Of a DNA stretch of 28,489 nt, positions 18,290 to 28,351 are shown piece by piece. This DNA comes from Chara braunii (Eukaryota; Streptophyta; Charophyceae; Charales; Characeae). The DNA lies in NCBI GenBank assembly GCA_003427395.1, contig BFEA01000044.1:2617318-2645806 (forward strand), in the 5' to 3' direction. The position numbers and the translations under genes were made by a program. How positions within the stretch are numbered: position 1 is the stretch's first letter; each line of letters starts with the position of its first letter. The notes beneath the pieces are model-generated. The model was given only the letters and a program-made list of their open reading frames with translations, had not been told where the DNA came from and ran no database searches.

Positions 18290-19900
18290 CATCTGATGAG
18301 TTTGTGGTGGTGAATGGTTTACTTTTCCTTGAGAAGGCAGGGATTAAAAGATTGTGCATTCCATCTAGTGAACTTTTTGTAGTTTATTTTTAGGTGAGTG
18401 CCACGATGCAACGGGTCATTTTGGTTACAATTAGACTAGTGCAAGTTTGGTACACCGATTTTGGTGGCCTAAGCTGGACCATGCAAAGAAGTATGTACAG
18501 ACCTGTCACATCTGTCAGCGGGACAAGCCGTGAACTCGAGCTCCGTTGTGGGTTACTCAAGCCCTTGCCCATTCCCGTTGGCCCGAGACAGAGTGTCTCC
18601 ATGGACTTCATGGATACGCTCGTGCCCAACAAGAGTGGCAAGAGGCACATCTTCGTCATAGTTGATAGGTTTACCAAGTATGCTAGACTAATTGCCATGC
18701 CTGAGATCGCAAGAAAACTGATCATGTCATCAAGTTATTCATGGATAACTGGGTGCGTGACTTTGCATTGCCCAAGTCCATCGTTAGCGATAGAGATGTC
18801 TGCTTCACAAGGGAGATGTGGAAGAAGGTTGCAGAACAGACGGGCAATCCACTCCAAACGACTTCGGGGAATCATCCCAAACCCAACGGGCAAGCTGAAC
18901 AAATGAACCGAGTGGTACAACATCTGTTGAGGCATTACATTAGGCCCAGCCAGGATGACTGGGGTGAGAAGTTACCTCTACGTGACTTTGGATTGCCCAA
19001 GTGCATCGTTAGCGATAAAGAAGTCCGTTTCACAAGCGAGATGTGGAAGAAGGCTGCGGAACAAATGGCCAGTGACTTCGAGGAATCATCCAAAGCCAAC
19101 GGGCAAGCTGAACAAATGAACCGAGTGGTGCAGCATCTGCTGAGGCATTACATCAAGCCCAGACAGGATGACTGGGACGAGAAGTTACCTCTCATCGCCA
19201 ACCTGCACAACAATGATGTGCACAGCACCACCGGCGTTAGTCCGAATCAGCTACATCTGGGGTGGAAGCCTAGATCTGCTCTAGACTTTCTCCCACCTGA
19301 AAACCGATCTGCTGCAACAGCCATAGAATTTGGAGTGCCAAAAGTTGCTGCGGCAAGCTGTCGAACACAAAGAAATCTCAAGAAGCAATGATTGCTTCTG
19401 AGAACAAACATCGACAACAGTCCACATTGCAGGTAGTGAAATGTGTCTCAGTTAAGGCTAGTGAGCTAGGAAATCGGCATCTCTAGGAAACTAATGCCTC
19501 AGTACTTTGGTCCTTGGGAAGTCTTGGACATTGTGGGTAGTGAATTAGACGGACCCTCATACGTAATTGGAATCCCTGGTCATTTGCGCACTTACCCTAT
19601 GTTTCACGCCTCAAAGCTTGCACCTTTTGCAAAGACACAACAGTTCCCAACAAGGAGATCAATGCTGCCCCCAACCATGGACGGCCACGTGGACGTCGAC
19701 AATATTTTGGAGCACAAAGACATGCCTGTTCCCAAGACTGTGGGTAGAGGAAGACCGTCGAAACCCAACAGGGAGTACCATCAGATTCAGGCACACGGAT
19801 CCAAAAGAAGACCGATGGTTCAGAAGAGAACTGGCTGAAACGGCTCCTCAGGTTGTGGCAGAATACGAACGTAAGTTGAAGGGAAAGGCACCAGCTTAAG
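18290..19900 (+). pseudogene. Element II integrase with duplicated core and chromodomain-like tail
   Basis: The zinc finger is present in one frame: H-D-A-T-G-H (His codons 18402 and 18417) and C-H-I-C (18504-18515), but a TAG lies between them and a TGA follows QRDKP. The core follows in another frame: MDFMDT (Asp 18604-18606), HIFVIVDRFTKYARL, then a shift into the 18741-19391 frame with SDRD (Asp 18789-18791) and Glu in NGQAEQM (18897-18899), exact D-35-E spacing. The second half of the core is then repeated. The C-terminal part (19494-19838: FGPWEVLDIVGSELDGPSYV, HLRTYPMFHASKL) and a frame-shifted chromodomain-like end with APQVVAEYERK complete it. It is not translatable as one protein. 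Confidence 0.9.
18756..19193 (+). repeat. Tandem duplication of the integrase catalytic half, in frame
   Basis: 18756-18980 (75 codons, from RDFALPKSIVSDRD to DDWGEKLPL) is directly followed by 18981-19193 (71 codons, from RDFGLPKCIVSDKE to DDWDEKLPL). The second copy has small compensating indels that shift about ten codons (SDFEESSKA instead of TTSGNHPKP) and shorten its Asp-to-Glu gap by four residues. Both copies keep NGQAEQMNRVVQHLLRHYI. Confidence 0.93.
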
Positions 19901-19923
19901 AAGCATCTCCGCGGACTTTCGAA

Positions 19924-19939
19924 GCTAAGGGGGATGAAA
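19924..19939 (+). other. Polypurine tract of element II
   Basis: GCTAAGGGGGATGAAA lies immediately before the right LTR start TGTGAGGAATGTG, as expected for a plus-strand Ty3/gypsy element. Confidence 0.8.
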
Positions 19940-20776
19940 TGTGAGGAATGTGTCCTCATGGGGCACCAGCCAACATGCACCTATCCTAGACTATGGCCCC
20001 CAGCAAGCCTCGTGCCCGCCCTAAGTGAAGGCGGGGCTGAATATCCACGAGAGGCCAATATGGGTATCAAACAATTGCAGCACGCCAATTTGTTGAAGTG
20101 CAAACATGTGCCTCCCCCTGGGCTTTTCCAGAAGCAGCAGCATCAAGCAGCTGAGCCCAGGACGCAGGTGGTTGCGCCCTGGGCACACGTAGTGTGAGGC
20201 CGACACATACGAACTGGCCACGGACCAATGAGAATGCAGCATTGTCGTCACACCTACCCCGCAGGCCAATGCAAACACGACAAACACTTGGAGCCTGGAG
20301 GCATCCTGAAGGTGCCCAACCGAAGAGGGAGCACGGCCTTAACTGTAGGAATAGGCCTGGGCACAAACATTGGGGCTCGACCGGAAGCTACTGGAAATTT
20401 CCTCGGCCAGGCCCCGACAGCCCAACAGGGCAGATGCTCCCATATAGGGAGGAGGCCAGAGGAAGCTGATCTGGCCTAGGCAGGCAATGCGGACACGCTG
20501 CTGCATCAAAGCGCAAGTGTCCGCATGTTCATTGCTGGCTGGGGCGCGTGCGGGCGCTAAGAGGTGAGGGGCACTGCAGGGCAGTGAGGCGCCAAGCGAC
20601 CATAGTCGGGCTGCAGGGGCGCGGGCAGGTCATGAGGCAACAGTGGTTTTCAGGGAAGGAGGCACAGGTGTGGGTGAACAACATCTGAAGAGGGGAGGAG
20701 AGAGAACGTACTTGGTGTATGTGGGAGGTCGGCATTGGTGTTGATATCATGTACATTCATTGGTCTTCAACGGCGA
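19940..20776 (+). repeat. 3' LTR of element II
   Basis: Begins TGTGAGGAATGTG right after the polypurine tract and aligns with 17485-18265. It is about 55 bp longer, with extra sequence around 20266-20295. Similarity ends near GGTCTTCAACGGCGA. Confidence 0.85.
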
Positions 20777-21495
20777 AGTCAACCTGTTGCACGGATGTAG
20801 ATAGGCTGAGCGAGTAGGCTGGGGGTTGGGCGCCATACAGTAGGAGCAACATTGGATACTGCGTTGGTGTGGCCTGAGGGCTTGGTCATTGGCTCATGAG
20901 TCCATTGTATTTGTGGATGGAATCTTGGTGCATTTATGCTCTCTACTCCGTACATGACTATCTGGACTTCTGCGTGATTTTGCAACTTGGTTTTCTGTCT
21001 ATCGCTCTCGCTCATATTCCATGCACTTGCACTTGTGTGCGCTGACCGGCGGTGCGGCATTGGGTTACGCTGTAGTGCCACGCGTCAGCCCTTGTGCCTG
21101 GAAACGGGCATCTGTTGTGAGACAACAAGAGGATGAGCAGCTGACACATTGATTGCTATTGCAATGTGATTGGCTAACTCTACTCACCAATCGTGGGTTG
21201 TTCAGTGGATGCTAGTTGACACACCACTTGTGCTTGATCGCATTGGCTGTGGCTGCGGTATCGAGTGGAAACGTCATCACAGAGACACTCGGCAGTGTTA
21301 GAATAAAATTTAATTGAAATATTCTGATTCTATATGTATTTTTGTTGTTATTTATTCTTGCTGTGAAATATCAGTCTCCTGTAAGTTCATTGCACGACAC
21401 CCGCTCACTGGGTAAAATGACTTACCTCTGGAACTGCTTGCGTGCGTCCATTTTCACTTGATTTATTTCACTCTTCTTCTTCCCCATCTCGATCA
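20777..21495. other. Noncoding stretch right of element II
   Basis: No feature recognised. It includes an AT-rich patch at about 21300-21370, and GCTGACACATTGATTG-like words distantly resemble the motif array near 17000. Short frames have no recognisable domain. Confidence 0.5.
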
Positions 21496-21500
21496 CCTTC

Positions 21501-22140
21501 TTCGCTGATGAAGAAGGTGGTGAAATGCGAACCCGTGGTCAAGTCGCAGAAAGATGGCAGCAGATGCTGGACCGTCTTCATAAGCTGCTCACTAAATTGT
21601 ATGATGCTGGGCCAGAAGCTGAGCAGCATGTTCACGGCCAGTTCGACCTGCGTTCAACAAATGACAAACTAGCCAAGGCTGAAACTGCTGTTCAGATGCT
21701 GGAGGTCAGCGGCAGAGAACAACAGACAATTGACCAGGGGCGAATGGCCCTCGATCAAATTGTGGCGGAGCAGTTGGCGAAGATAGATCAAATTGTGGCG
21801 GAGCAGTTGGCGAAGATAGCCGGTGATGTGACCAAAGAAGAAGACGAGGGGGAAGAAAGTGAGAAGAGAAGAACCCGAACTCACTGAAGACATAATGGAA
21901 AGCGCTATTAAGCAGTTGCAAGCTGCATTTTATGCAGAAATGAAAAAGAAAGAAGACTATCAGAGGAAGAAGAAAGAACATGAACAGCAAGAAAGAAAGG
22001 TAGAAGAGATCGAACAGAAATTTCATGTGGAGGGAACAAAAACTGAATTGGCGTCCATTCTACAGAATATGATGGCCTACTTGGCACACCTCTGTAATGA
22101 GCCTCAAACCTCACCACACGATGGAGTGCTCACACCAATA
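21501..22140 (+). pseudogene. Gag-like coiled-coil ORF remnant
   Basis: A plus-strand frame (from about 21501; Met at 21525) encodes MRTRGQVAERWQQMLDRLHK and a Gln/Glu-rich helical region to 21887. It then shifts frame into ELTEDIMESAIKQLQAAFYA and a Lys/Glu-rich coiled coil (EMKKKEDYQRKKKEHEQQER), ending near 22130. The T-R-G-Q start and charged helical N-terminus resemble the gag start of element I. I infer a gag fragment of a fourth retroelement, not a host gene; other coiled-coil proteins cannot be excluded. It contains a perfect 33-bp tandem duplication. Confidence 0.45.
21753..21818 (+). repeat. Perfect 33-bp tandem duplication in the coiled-coil ORF
   Basis: 21753-21785 and 21786-21818 are identical and encode D-Q-I-V-A-E-Q-L-A-K-I twice, in frame. 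Identity of the copies suggests a recent event. Confidence 0.97.
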
Positions 22141-22144
22141 TACA

Positions 22145-22188
22145 TGTCACACAGATTATCTTGTCACACAGATTGTCTTGTCACACAG
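22145..22188. repeat. 17-bp tandem repeat (TGTCACACAGATTRTCT), ~2.6 copies
   Basis: Units start at 22145, 22162 and 22179. They mark the point where the upstream coding-like sequence ends. Confidence 0.92.
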
Positions 22189-22189
22189 T

Positions 22190-22885
22190 TGCACAAAGAG
22201 AAGATTAGTAGACCAGAAAAACGCAGCTCAATTATCACAACCAAATTATAGTGAGAGGATCATGAGTTCAACTGTCCAGCGCTCAACAAGTTTACAAGTC
22301 TTCCTCAATCATCAAGAGTCTCAACATCTGCGCTCACCAGCGCTCATCATCCACACCAAGTTCAGCGCTCTTCAGGTAAGTAGCCACCATGTCTCACTCT
22401 CTCTCTCTCTCTTATCTAACTCACTTGATGATTCTGGTCTTCTCTCTCTACACAGTCTTCTTCCTCTCTCACATGTGCACTCCCTACTACTAACACACAC
22501 ATGAGGATGAACTCTGAATATTACTCACTGCTCTACTACTAACGATACTGCTCCCTAGTGTTGGCACAGCTATGGCTGCCTTCTTCCCTGCCAGCATCTA
22601 CTTCCTTTCTCTCATCTCACTCAGCGCTCCTCTGTGGCTTAGCGCAGCTCCCGCACTAGCGCACAAGTGCACAAGCACTTCCACACTCTCGAGCGAATGA
22701 GCATCTGCCCGAATGGTAGGCTAGACAGTCCTTTTGTAGTCTTGGAATGCACTTCAACTCGTGGCAGCTTCTGCTTCCTGGGGCTTGACTGGTCCAGGTA
22801 CCACATCCCTACGGCCTGTCTGCTTCTGAATGTCAAGGCCAGGAACCTTCCCGAATTTCCATGGGTTTGCTGCTGCTTGGACCTT
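22190..22885. other. Noncoding stretch, possible LTR of element III
   Basis: It contains several AGCGCTC words, CAGGTAAGTAG (about 22375), a short (CT)n at 22395-22411 and GCTTAGCGCAGC...CTAGCGCAC. This style resembles block C of the element I LTR, and the position is right for a 3' LTR of element III. The second LTR would be outside the window, so this cannot be confirmed. Confidence 0.3.
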
Positions 22886-22887
22886 TG

Positions 22888-23086
22888 GGTCATGACTTTT
22901 CATTTGGGAACATGACTTTTGACTGTGGATAGCGACTCCTGCCTGTGGGTCATGACTTTTGCCTGTGGTACTGCCTTTACTCGTGGGATGTGACTCTTCA
23001 AAATGATTTTTCATTAGGAAACTTGACTCCTCTGAATGGCTTTTATTATGAGACGTGACTCTTGTCCCTTAGATGTGATTTTTTGT
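22888..23086. repeat. ~20-bp periodic array (TGACTTTT-type units)
   Basis: A TGAC(T)-type core recurs at 22893, 22913, 22933 (CGAC), 22953, 22972 (TGCC), 22991, 23004, 23024, 23056 and 23076, mostly 19-20 bp apart. The best units read GTGGGTCATGACTTTTGCCT. It lies just beyond the integrase stop of element III, between coding region and presumed LTR. Confidence 0.75.
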
Positions 23087-23266
23087 TGGGTGCCTGTTGG
23101 ACCAGACTGCTGAGGTACCCGATTGTGACTTTTCTGAGTTTGCCAGACTCGGCCCTTTCCTTGACCTGAACATCTGACCCTGAGATCCAAATTTGGGGTC
23201 CAAATCGTGGAAGGCCTTTTCACTCTCGCCAGGCCTAATTTCGAAGTCCTCTGAGAATTATTATTT

Positions 23267-25080
23267 TTATCTGTCTATTATATTCATTCCTCTCCTTGCT
23301 CGTTCATAATAAGATACAATATTCGGTGTTATTCGAATCAACTCTTCTTTGGTAAACCAATGATCTTCAGTTGGTTCTTGATACGCAAATCTTACTTTGT
23401 ATTGTCGCTGGGGTCTACCACTGTGTCCAGTTCTGAAGATGTCTTCAATAACTATTCTGTCTACATCGTATCTCCCATCCATATCTGGTGGTATTGCAGA
23501 CCTTCGACTGGGAAACAGTTCATTAGTGACACAAGGCAAAAGCTTTGACGCATGGAACACCGAATATGTATGCAAATGAGGAGGGATTTCTATAACATAG
23601 GATGGTCCGTCCACTCCTAATACTTCCCAAGGGTCTCTGTAGGTTGGTAGTAACTTCAGAGAGAGATTCTCTTCAAGGATAAATTCCTTTGATTTTACCC
23701 ATACCAAATCTCCTACAGCAAATTGAGAGGGTCTTCGATGTTTACTTGCTTGTTCTATCATTTGATGTTGGGCTTTAGCTATATTTTCTTTGAACTTGTC
23801 TATATCTCTCTGATATTGCATAGCAAATTCCCTAGTTCCTGGCGGAAGTCTTTGTATCTGATCAAGATTCAAACAATTTGTGGGTCTTCGGGGGCGCCAT
23901 CCCAAATGTAACTCTGTCGGAGTTCTAGATGTTGACAAATGTACAGAGTTGTTATAGGCACTAGCAACTTTGGACAGATGTGCATCCCAATCAATCTGGT
24001 CGGGACGTATGTACATACGCAGCATAAGAAAAACAGACTACTTTCTTGACTTTAATTAACAACAAAATAACAACAATTATGTTTGAATTTCAATGTTGTT
24101 ATTTGTTTCTTTGATGGTTGGAAGTTCTTTACAGGAATGAAAAGTTGGAGGACTTTGTACCATCCATTCAAGTGTAGTTGAATTTAGCTCAATTGCCCAA
24201 GGCGTTTGCAGAGCGCGCACTTCACTGGTTAAAGTGAGATAAACAACCACAAAAAAACTAAAAGTCCTACAACATAAAGATAAGAGCCAAAACTACTCAG
24301 TGCATTCCATTCGGCATAAGCATCTGGTAGTACTTTGTTCATTTGCTCAGTCTGTCCATTAGTCTCAAGATATCTTCCTGAGGACATCGTTAGTTTAGAG
24401 CCATATACATGCGTTAGTTGCTAACAATGTTCACTCGTAAAGCGAGTATCTTTGTCGCTCGAAATAGTCAAGGAACGTTCGTAATCTCTCACCCAATGAT
24501 TAAAGACTTCGTGGATCACTAAATATGTTTTGGCCTCCGCGGGAAGTGGCACAAACACAACGAATTTACTAAACCTATCAACTATTACCATAACCTGACT
24601 CATTCCATTCCTGCTTTTAACTTCGGTGTCCATAAAGTCGATGGACACTGAGTCTCCGGGACCTGACGGAATAGGCAAGGGTTTCAATAGACCAAGGGGA
24701 GGTTGTGTAGAACTTTTGTTTCGCTGACAAACTTGGCAGCCTTGCACATACGATATGCAGGCATGCTTCATTCCAGGCCAAATGTAGGATCGTAGGAGAT
24801 TAGCGTAAGTCTTCCTCCATCCAAAAATGACCTTTGTGTCACGACACTCACCCATGATTAAACTCTTAATTCCTTCCTCATTCGGAATACATAGCCTATC
24901 ATGCACATCTGTCTTCTCAAACAATAGTCCCTCGGAAACTCGGAAGTCAGGAAATTCGTGAGGCGCTTCCTGTACTTTCTTCAATAAAACACTATAGATA
25001 GGATTAGTAGCATATGCACTCCTAATCTTCTCTTGCAATTCAGTGCCTATATCCAAACATGTAACAATTGCACCGAAGAA
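23267..25080 (-). pseudogene. Element III integrase with chromodomain-like tail, interrupted
   Basis: The N-terminal part continues the 25431-24421 frame. The zinc finger keeps GCQVCQRNKSS, but the His pair is ruined (ECRDTKVIFGW: Arg for the first His, second His deleted). The core has VSIDFMDTE, QVMVIVDRFSKF and ISSDKDTRFTSE, then a stop at 24421. The catalytic Glu remains downstream in NGQTEQMNK (codon 24346-24348). An insertion (24029-24320) follows, and the reading resumes at 24025 with MLRMYIRPDQIDWD, LHLGWRPRR, GDLVWVKSKEF, HLHTYSVFHASKL and the chromodomain-like YKVRFAYQEPTEDHWFTKEE, ending PNIVSYYERARRG. Confidence 0.9.
24029..24320. mobile_element. 292-bp insertion in element III integrase, possibly SINE-like
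   Basis: AT-rich DNA breaks integrase between NGQTEQMNKVL and MLRMYIRPD and is bordered by GCATAAG at 24022-24028 and 24314-24320, a candidate 7-bp target duplication. On the plus strand, TAGCTCAATTGC (24185-24196) resembles a Pol III A box, and GGTTAAAGTGA (24227-24237) is a weak B box at tRNA-like spacing. The tRNA-like part lies mid-insertion rather than at an end, which is atypical. No terminal inverted repeats were seen. An intron or other insert is possible. Confidence 0.5.
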
Positions 25081-25570
25081 GTCTGATCTTCGACTTAATG
25101 CATCAACAACAACATTATATTTCCCCTTAACTGGCTTTAACTCGAAATCAAACTGATCAATTTTCGCAGCCCACCTTGTCAATTTAGGTATCATTCGAGC
25201 TTGTGTTTTCAGCCAGCGAAGTGTCTCATAGTCTGAATACACTTTAAAGTGGCGACCTAGGAGGTACTGTCGCCAATGATCCAGAGCTTCCCGGAGGGCG
25301 AATAACTCTCTTTCATACGTGGAAAAGGCGACCTTCTCACTAGGCAGTCGTCGGAACAAACTCCACGGGTCTATATCCATTCCCATCATCTTGTTGGAGC
25401 ACAACCCCAATCCCGTACTGACTAGCGTCAATTGTCACAACGAAGGGCAAGGAGGGATCAACAACTTTCAAAACCGGATAGTTAATTAAACACTTCTTCA
25501 AACGCTTAAACGAGGACGTGCAATTTTCGTTAACAAATAAACAACATTCCAAATACAGTCTATTTTACTC
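25070..25570 (-). pseudogene. Element III RNase H domain (frameshifted)
   Basis: The frame 25552-25340 covers FKRLKKCLINYPVLKV and FVVTIDASQYGIGVVLQQDD (first catalytic Asp). After a shift, the 25431-24421 frame continues LPSEKVAFSTYERELFALREALDHWR (Glu), FKVYSDYETLRWL (Asp) and VVVDALSRRSD. The key acidic residues are retained, so only the frameshift and neighbouring stops inactivate it. Confidence 0.88.
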
Positions 25571-26575
25571 TAGTCTATTTCCTTCCTTAGCAATCTGTGA
25601 AGGGGTGCAGCAATTACGGTAAAGTTCCTTACAAACTTACGGTAATAATTGGCCAACCCGAGGAACGATTGTAGTTCCGTTAGGGTGCAAAAATTAGGCC
25701 AATCGCGTATAGCTGCAATCTTGGCGTCTTCTGGTGTGATTCCATCTCCATCTATAATGTGCCCAAGATACAAAACTTGATCCTTCGCCCATTCACACGT
25801 CTTAGCGTTCAGCTTAAAATTTGCTTCACGCAACTTATTTAGCACAAGTCGAAGGTGCTCGTTGTGCTCAGTCAAACTCTTATAAAAAATAAGGATATCG
25901 TCCAAATATACAACTACAAACTTATCACGCTAATCACGAAACAAGTCATTCATGCATCTCTGAAAGGTTGCATGAGCATTTGTCAGACCGAACTGCATCA
26001 CAATAAACTCGTAGTATCCGTACCGGGTTCGAAACGCAATCTTAAACTGATCTTCTAACTCCACTTCGATCTGATGGTAGCCAAACTTCAGAACAATCTT
26101 GGTAAAATACTTGCAACCTTGCACTCGATCTAGCAAATCATCAATTCGCGGTAAAGGCTCGGCATTCTTAATCGTTATATCATTTAAACTTCTGTAGTCT
26201 ATACACATGCGTACCCCGCCATTTCTTCGGCACAAATAACACTGGCGCACCATAGGGAGAGGAACTAGGCCTAATCCAACCCTTTGCCAGCAACTCATCT
26301 AGTTGTGTACGCAGTTCATCCAATTCTTTTGGTGACATCCTATAGATTGGTCCCTTGGGAATCTTACTGCCGGGCACAATCTCAATCCGGTGCTTTACGG
26401 GTCGATCCACCACTCCGCTCGGGGACTCTGTCACAAATGCAAATTCTTTCAACAACTTTTCAATTTCTGCAGGTTTGGATTCCTCCTTAGGCTCATCTTC
26501 CTTTACTGGGCGCACATATGCCACAAACCATTTCTTCTTACATGGCGGGCGAACGTTGGGGCGCTTATGCAACAA
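25570..26575 (-). pseudogene. Element III reverse transcriptase (frameshift, stop, motif A Asp lost)
   Basis: The frame 26575-26180 holds the N-terminal part ([41 protein letters not shown]). It shifts into 26298-25930 ([61 protein letters not shown]). Motif A should read K-I-D-L but reads K-I-V-L (codon 26092-26094), so a metal-binding Asp is lost. A TAG follows DLFRD. The 25905-25570 frame then continues with the intact YLDDIL box (25897-25908 for YLDD) and the connection LGLANYYRKFVRNF. Confidence 0.92.
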
Positions 26576-26639
26576 TGAGCTAAGCTGCTTTCAACACCTG
26601 ATTCATGATACAAACATACTTTTTTCTTCCCCCTTTGAG

Positions 26640-27158
26640 GACTAGGAAGATAACACACATGCTCTTCTAGTTTTAAATCTGCTTCAGCAGCTTCACCCCA
26701 AGTTCCTAGAATGATGTCAAAAGGGAGACTATCCTCCACCAAGAGAGTCAGAGAGTGAAGAACACGTTCCACCTTTCCCTCTGCTTCTAGCCGGAAGTAT
26801 GCCCTAACCCCTTCAACATACTTATCGACAACCATTTTTTTTTATCAACTATTATACTAACTATGGGCTCATCTAACCTTTGTCTTTTAAGTGCAAGACG
26901 CTGCTTTTGCAAACCTTTCTTACTGATGAAGCTGCTGGTTGGCCCACTGTCATTTAAAGCCCCTACCCTTGTTTTATTTATTTCTACATCTGCTATAATC
27001 AACTGCCCTCTCCTTCTTTTCATTTCGGTCCAGGCCCAACGACGAATGGCCAGCTCATTACCCATGTTAGCGAGGTAACCACCTAGAGAGGTGCTAACAC
27101 AGATCACCTCTGGGCAACTAACTAGGTGGGGACCATTTGTCTCCTCAGTTTCTGCCAA
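26640..27158 (-). pseudogene. Element III aspartic protease
   Basis: Retroelement protease cleaves the Gag-Pol polyprotein and works as a dimer. The frame 27158-26787 contains GQLIIADVEINKTRVGALND followed by SG-P-T-S-S-F-I-S. The Asp-Ser-Gly active site is at about 26943-26951 (family form L-x-D-S-G-A-T; here Asn precedes Asp and Pro replaces Ala). The overlapping frame 26835-26503 supplies the second half, with LLVEDSLPFDIILGTWG where D-I-I-L-G-M-x-W-L is usual. The A/T run at 26835-26844 is the likely frameshift point between halves. Confidence 0.78.
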
Positions 27159-27262
27159 TGGAGCCTTTGGATGGTAGGATGTCAGTCTGCTTGCATCTGA
27201 AGCTCCTGTAGGGGCAACTATGACCCCTACTAGCTGTTCCCTTTTGGGTACCTATAGTCTGG

Positions 27263-28351
27263 GCAAAAAGGAACGATGTGGTCGGGGTCACCACATTTCA
27301 AACATCGTCTCACAACCTTTCTATCTTGCCAAACCTTCTCATCTATCCCCATCTGTTCCCACGGTTTGCCAATGGGGAGACCAGGATGGGGAGGATATGG
27401 ATGCGTCCAATTTCCTCTACCTCTACCCCATGTGAAGTTGGGACCTCGTCCACTTTGCGAGGGACCCCTCCCTGGGCTAAGTAACCGTTGTTGTCCTCGT
27501 CTAGTCCATAATCTATTTGGTCATAAGACAAGGATTCTACACCACCTCCTTCGAAGGTGACTAATAAGTTATCTATCCCGGCTATGCTACCGGAGATGGT
27601 ATGATCCCGCCACTTTTTACCTGCCTGCAAGTCTTTCCAATAGTGGCAATAGTTTGCTTCCTGTAAGAAGCCAGCATGATCTACTGCGATCTTGCTGAAT
27701 TTCTCATACATCATCCCGTCCTCTTTGGTACGGGGATATAACTGAGTGCGAAGCGGGCCTGCAAGTGCTCTAGCGAAGTTGTTAAAAATTTGGGCTGGCA
27801 TTAGTCCATGGTCGGGGCATTGTAGTAGCTCATCCATAGTGGCTTTGAGTGCTGATGCACTCTTCCACTTGCGATGACCTATATTTAGGATGAGGGACTT
27901 AGTCCTTCGGGCCAAGTTCTTATCCTCAAATCTTTCTCTCAAAGCCTTAAAGAAATCTTCTATGCAAGTTTGTTGTGAAAATAGCACCATTGATTGACAT
28001 CCAGCTTCTTTCGGTAAGGAGATGGAAAAGCTCATTGCATCCCCTGCCATTAATCTTTTGTGCATATAAGTAGGTGTCCATTGCTGCCTCACAATCAAAG
28101 ATACTCTCCTCCTTTTCACCTGTGTAGGTCCACGACAGTTTCACCTTCATTTTCGGTCGGGTATCCTCCACCTCACTGTCCCCTTCTTTCTTTGGACCCT
28201 TGTTCTTGTCTCCATCATCTCCTCCATCTCCCCCGTCTCCTCCGCCGCCACCTAATATTTTCTTGACTACGGCGGAGTCTGTTAAACCACTAGTGCTTGG
28301 CCCAGCTATCGCGTCCGAGCCTCGACCGACCGGTACGCCGATCCGGGTCAA
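27263..28351 (-). pseudogene. Element III gag with intact CCHC zinc knuckle
   Basis: The frame 28351-27947 covers the N-terminal region: a Gly/Asp-rich linker (GGGGGDGGDGGDDGDKN), then MKVKLSWTYTGEKEESIFD and AAMDTYLYAQ. After a frameshift, 28119-27343 carries the capsid (FFKALRERFEDKNLARR, LKATMDELLQCPDHGL, YPRTKEDGMMYEKFSKIAVD). A further shift leads to the nucleocapsid knuckle C-L-K-C-G-D-P-D-H-I-V-P-F-C at 27304-27263, a perfect CCHC. Gag assembles the particle and the knuckle binds element RNA. The assignment is firm from knuckle, capsid style and position ahead of protease. Confidence 0.85.

Larger units (their letters stand above)
17485..20776 (+). mobile_element. Element II: internally deleted Ty3/gypsy chromovirus on the plus strand
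   Basis: Two LTRs (17485-18265 and 19940-20776) enclose only about 1.67 kb, which encodes integrase and a chromodomain-like tail. Gag, protease, RT and RNase H are gone, and coding similarity begins just before the integrase zinc finger. A polypurine tract directly precedes the right LTR. The element could only have moved with proteins supplied by relatives. No target-site duplication or primer-binding site was recognised with confidence. Confidence 0.88.

Noticed and set aside
22145-22188. Short direct repeats as a CRISPR-like array
   Set aside because: Units are contiguous 17-mers without spacers in eukaryotic-type DNA.
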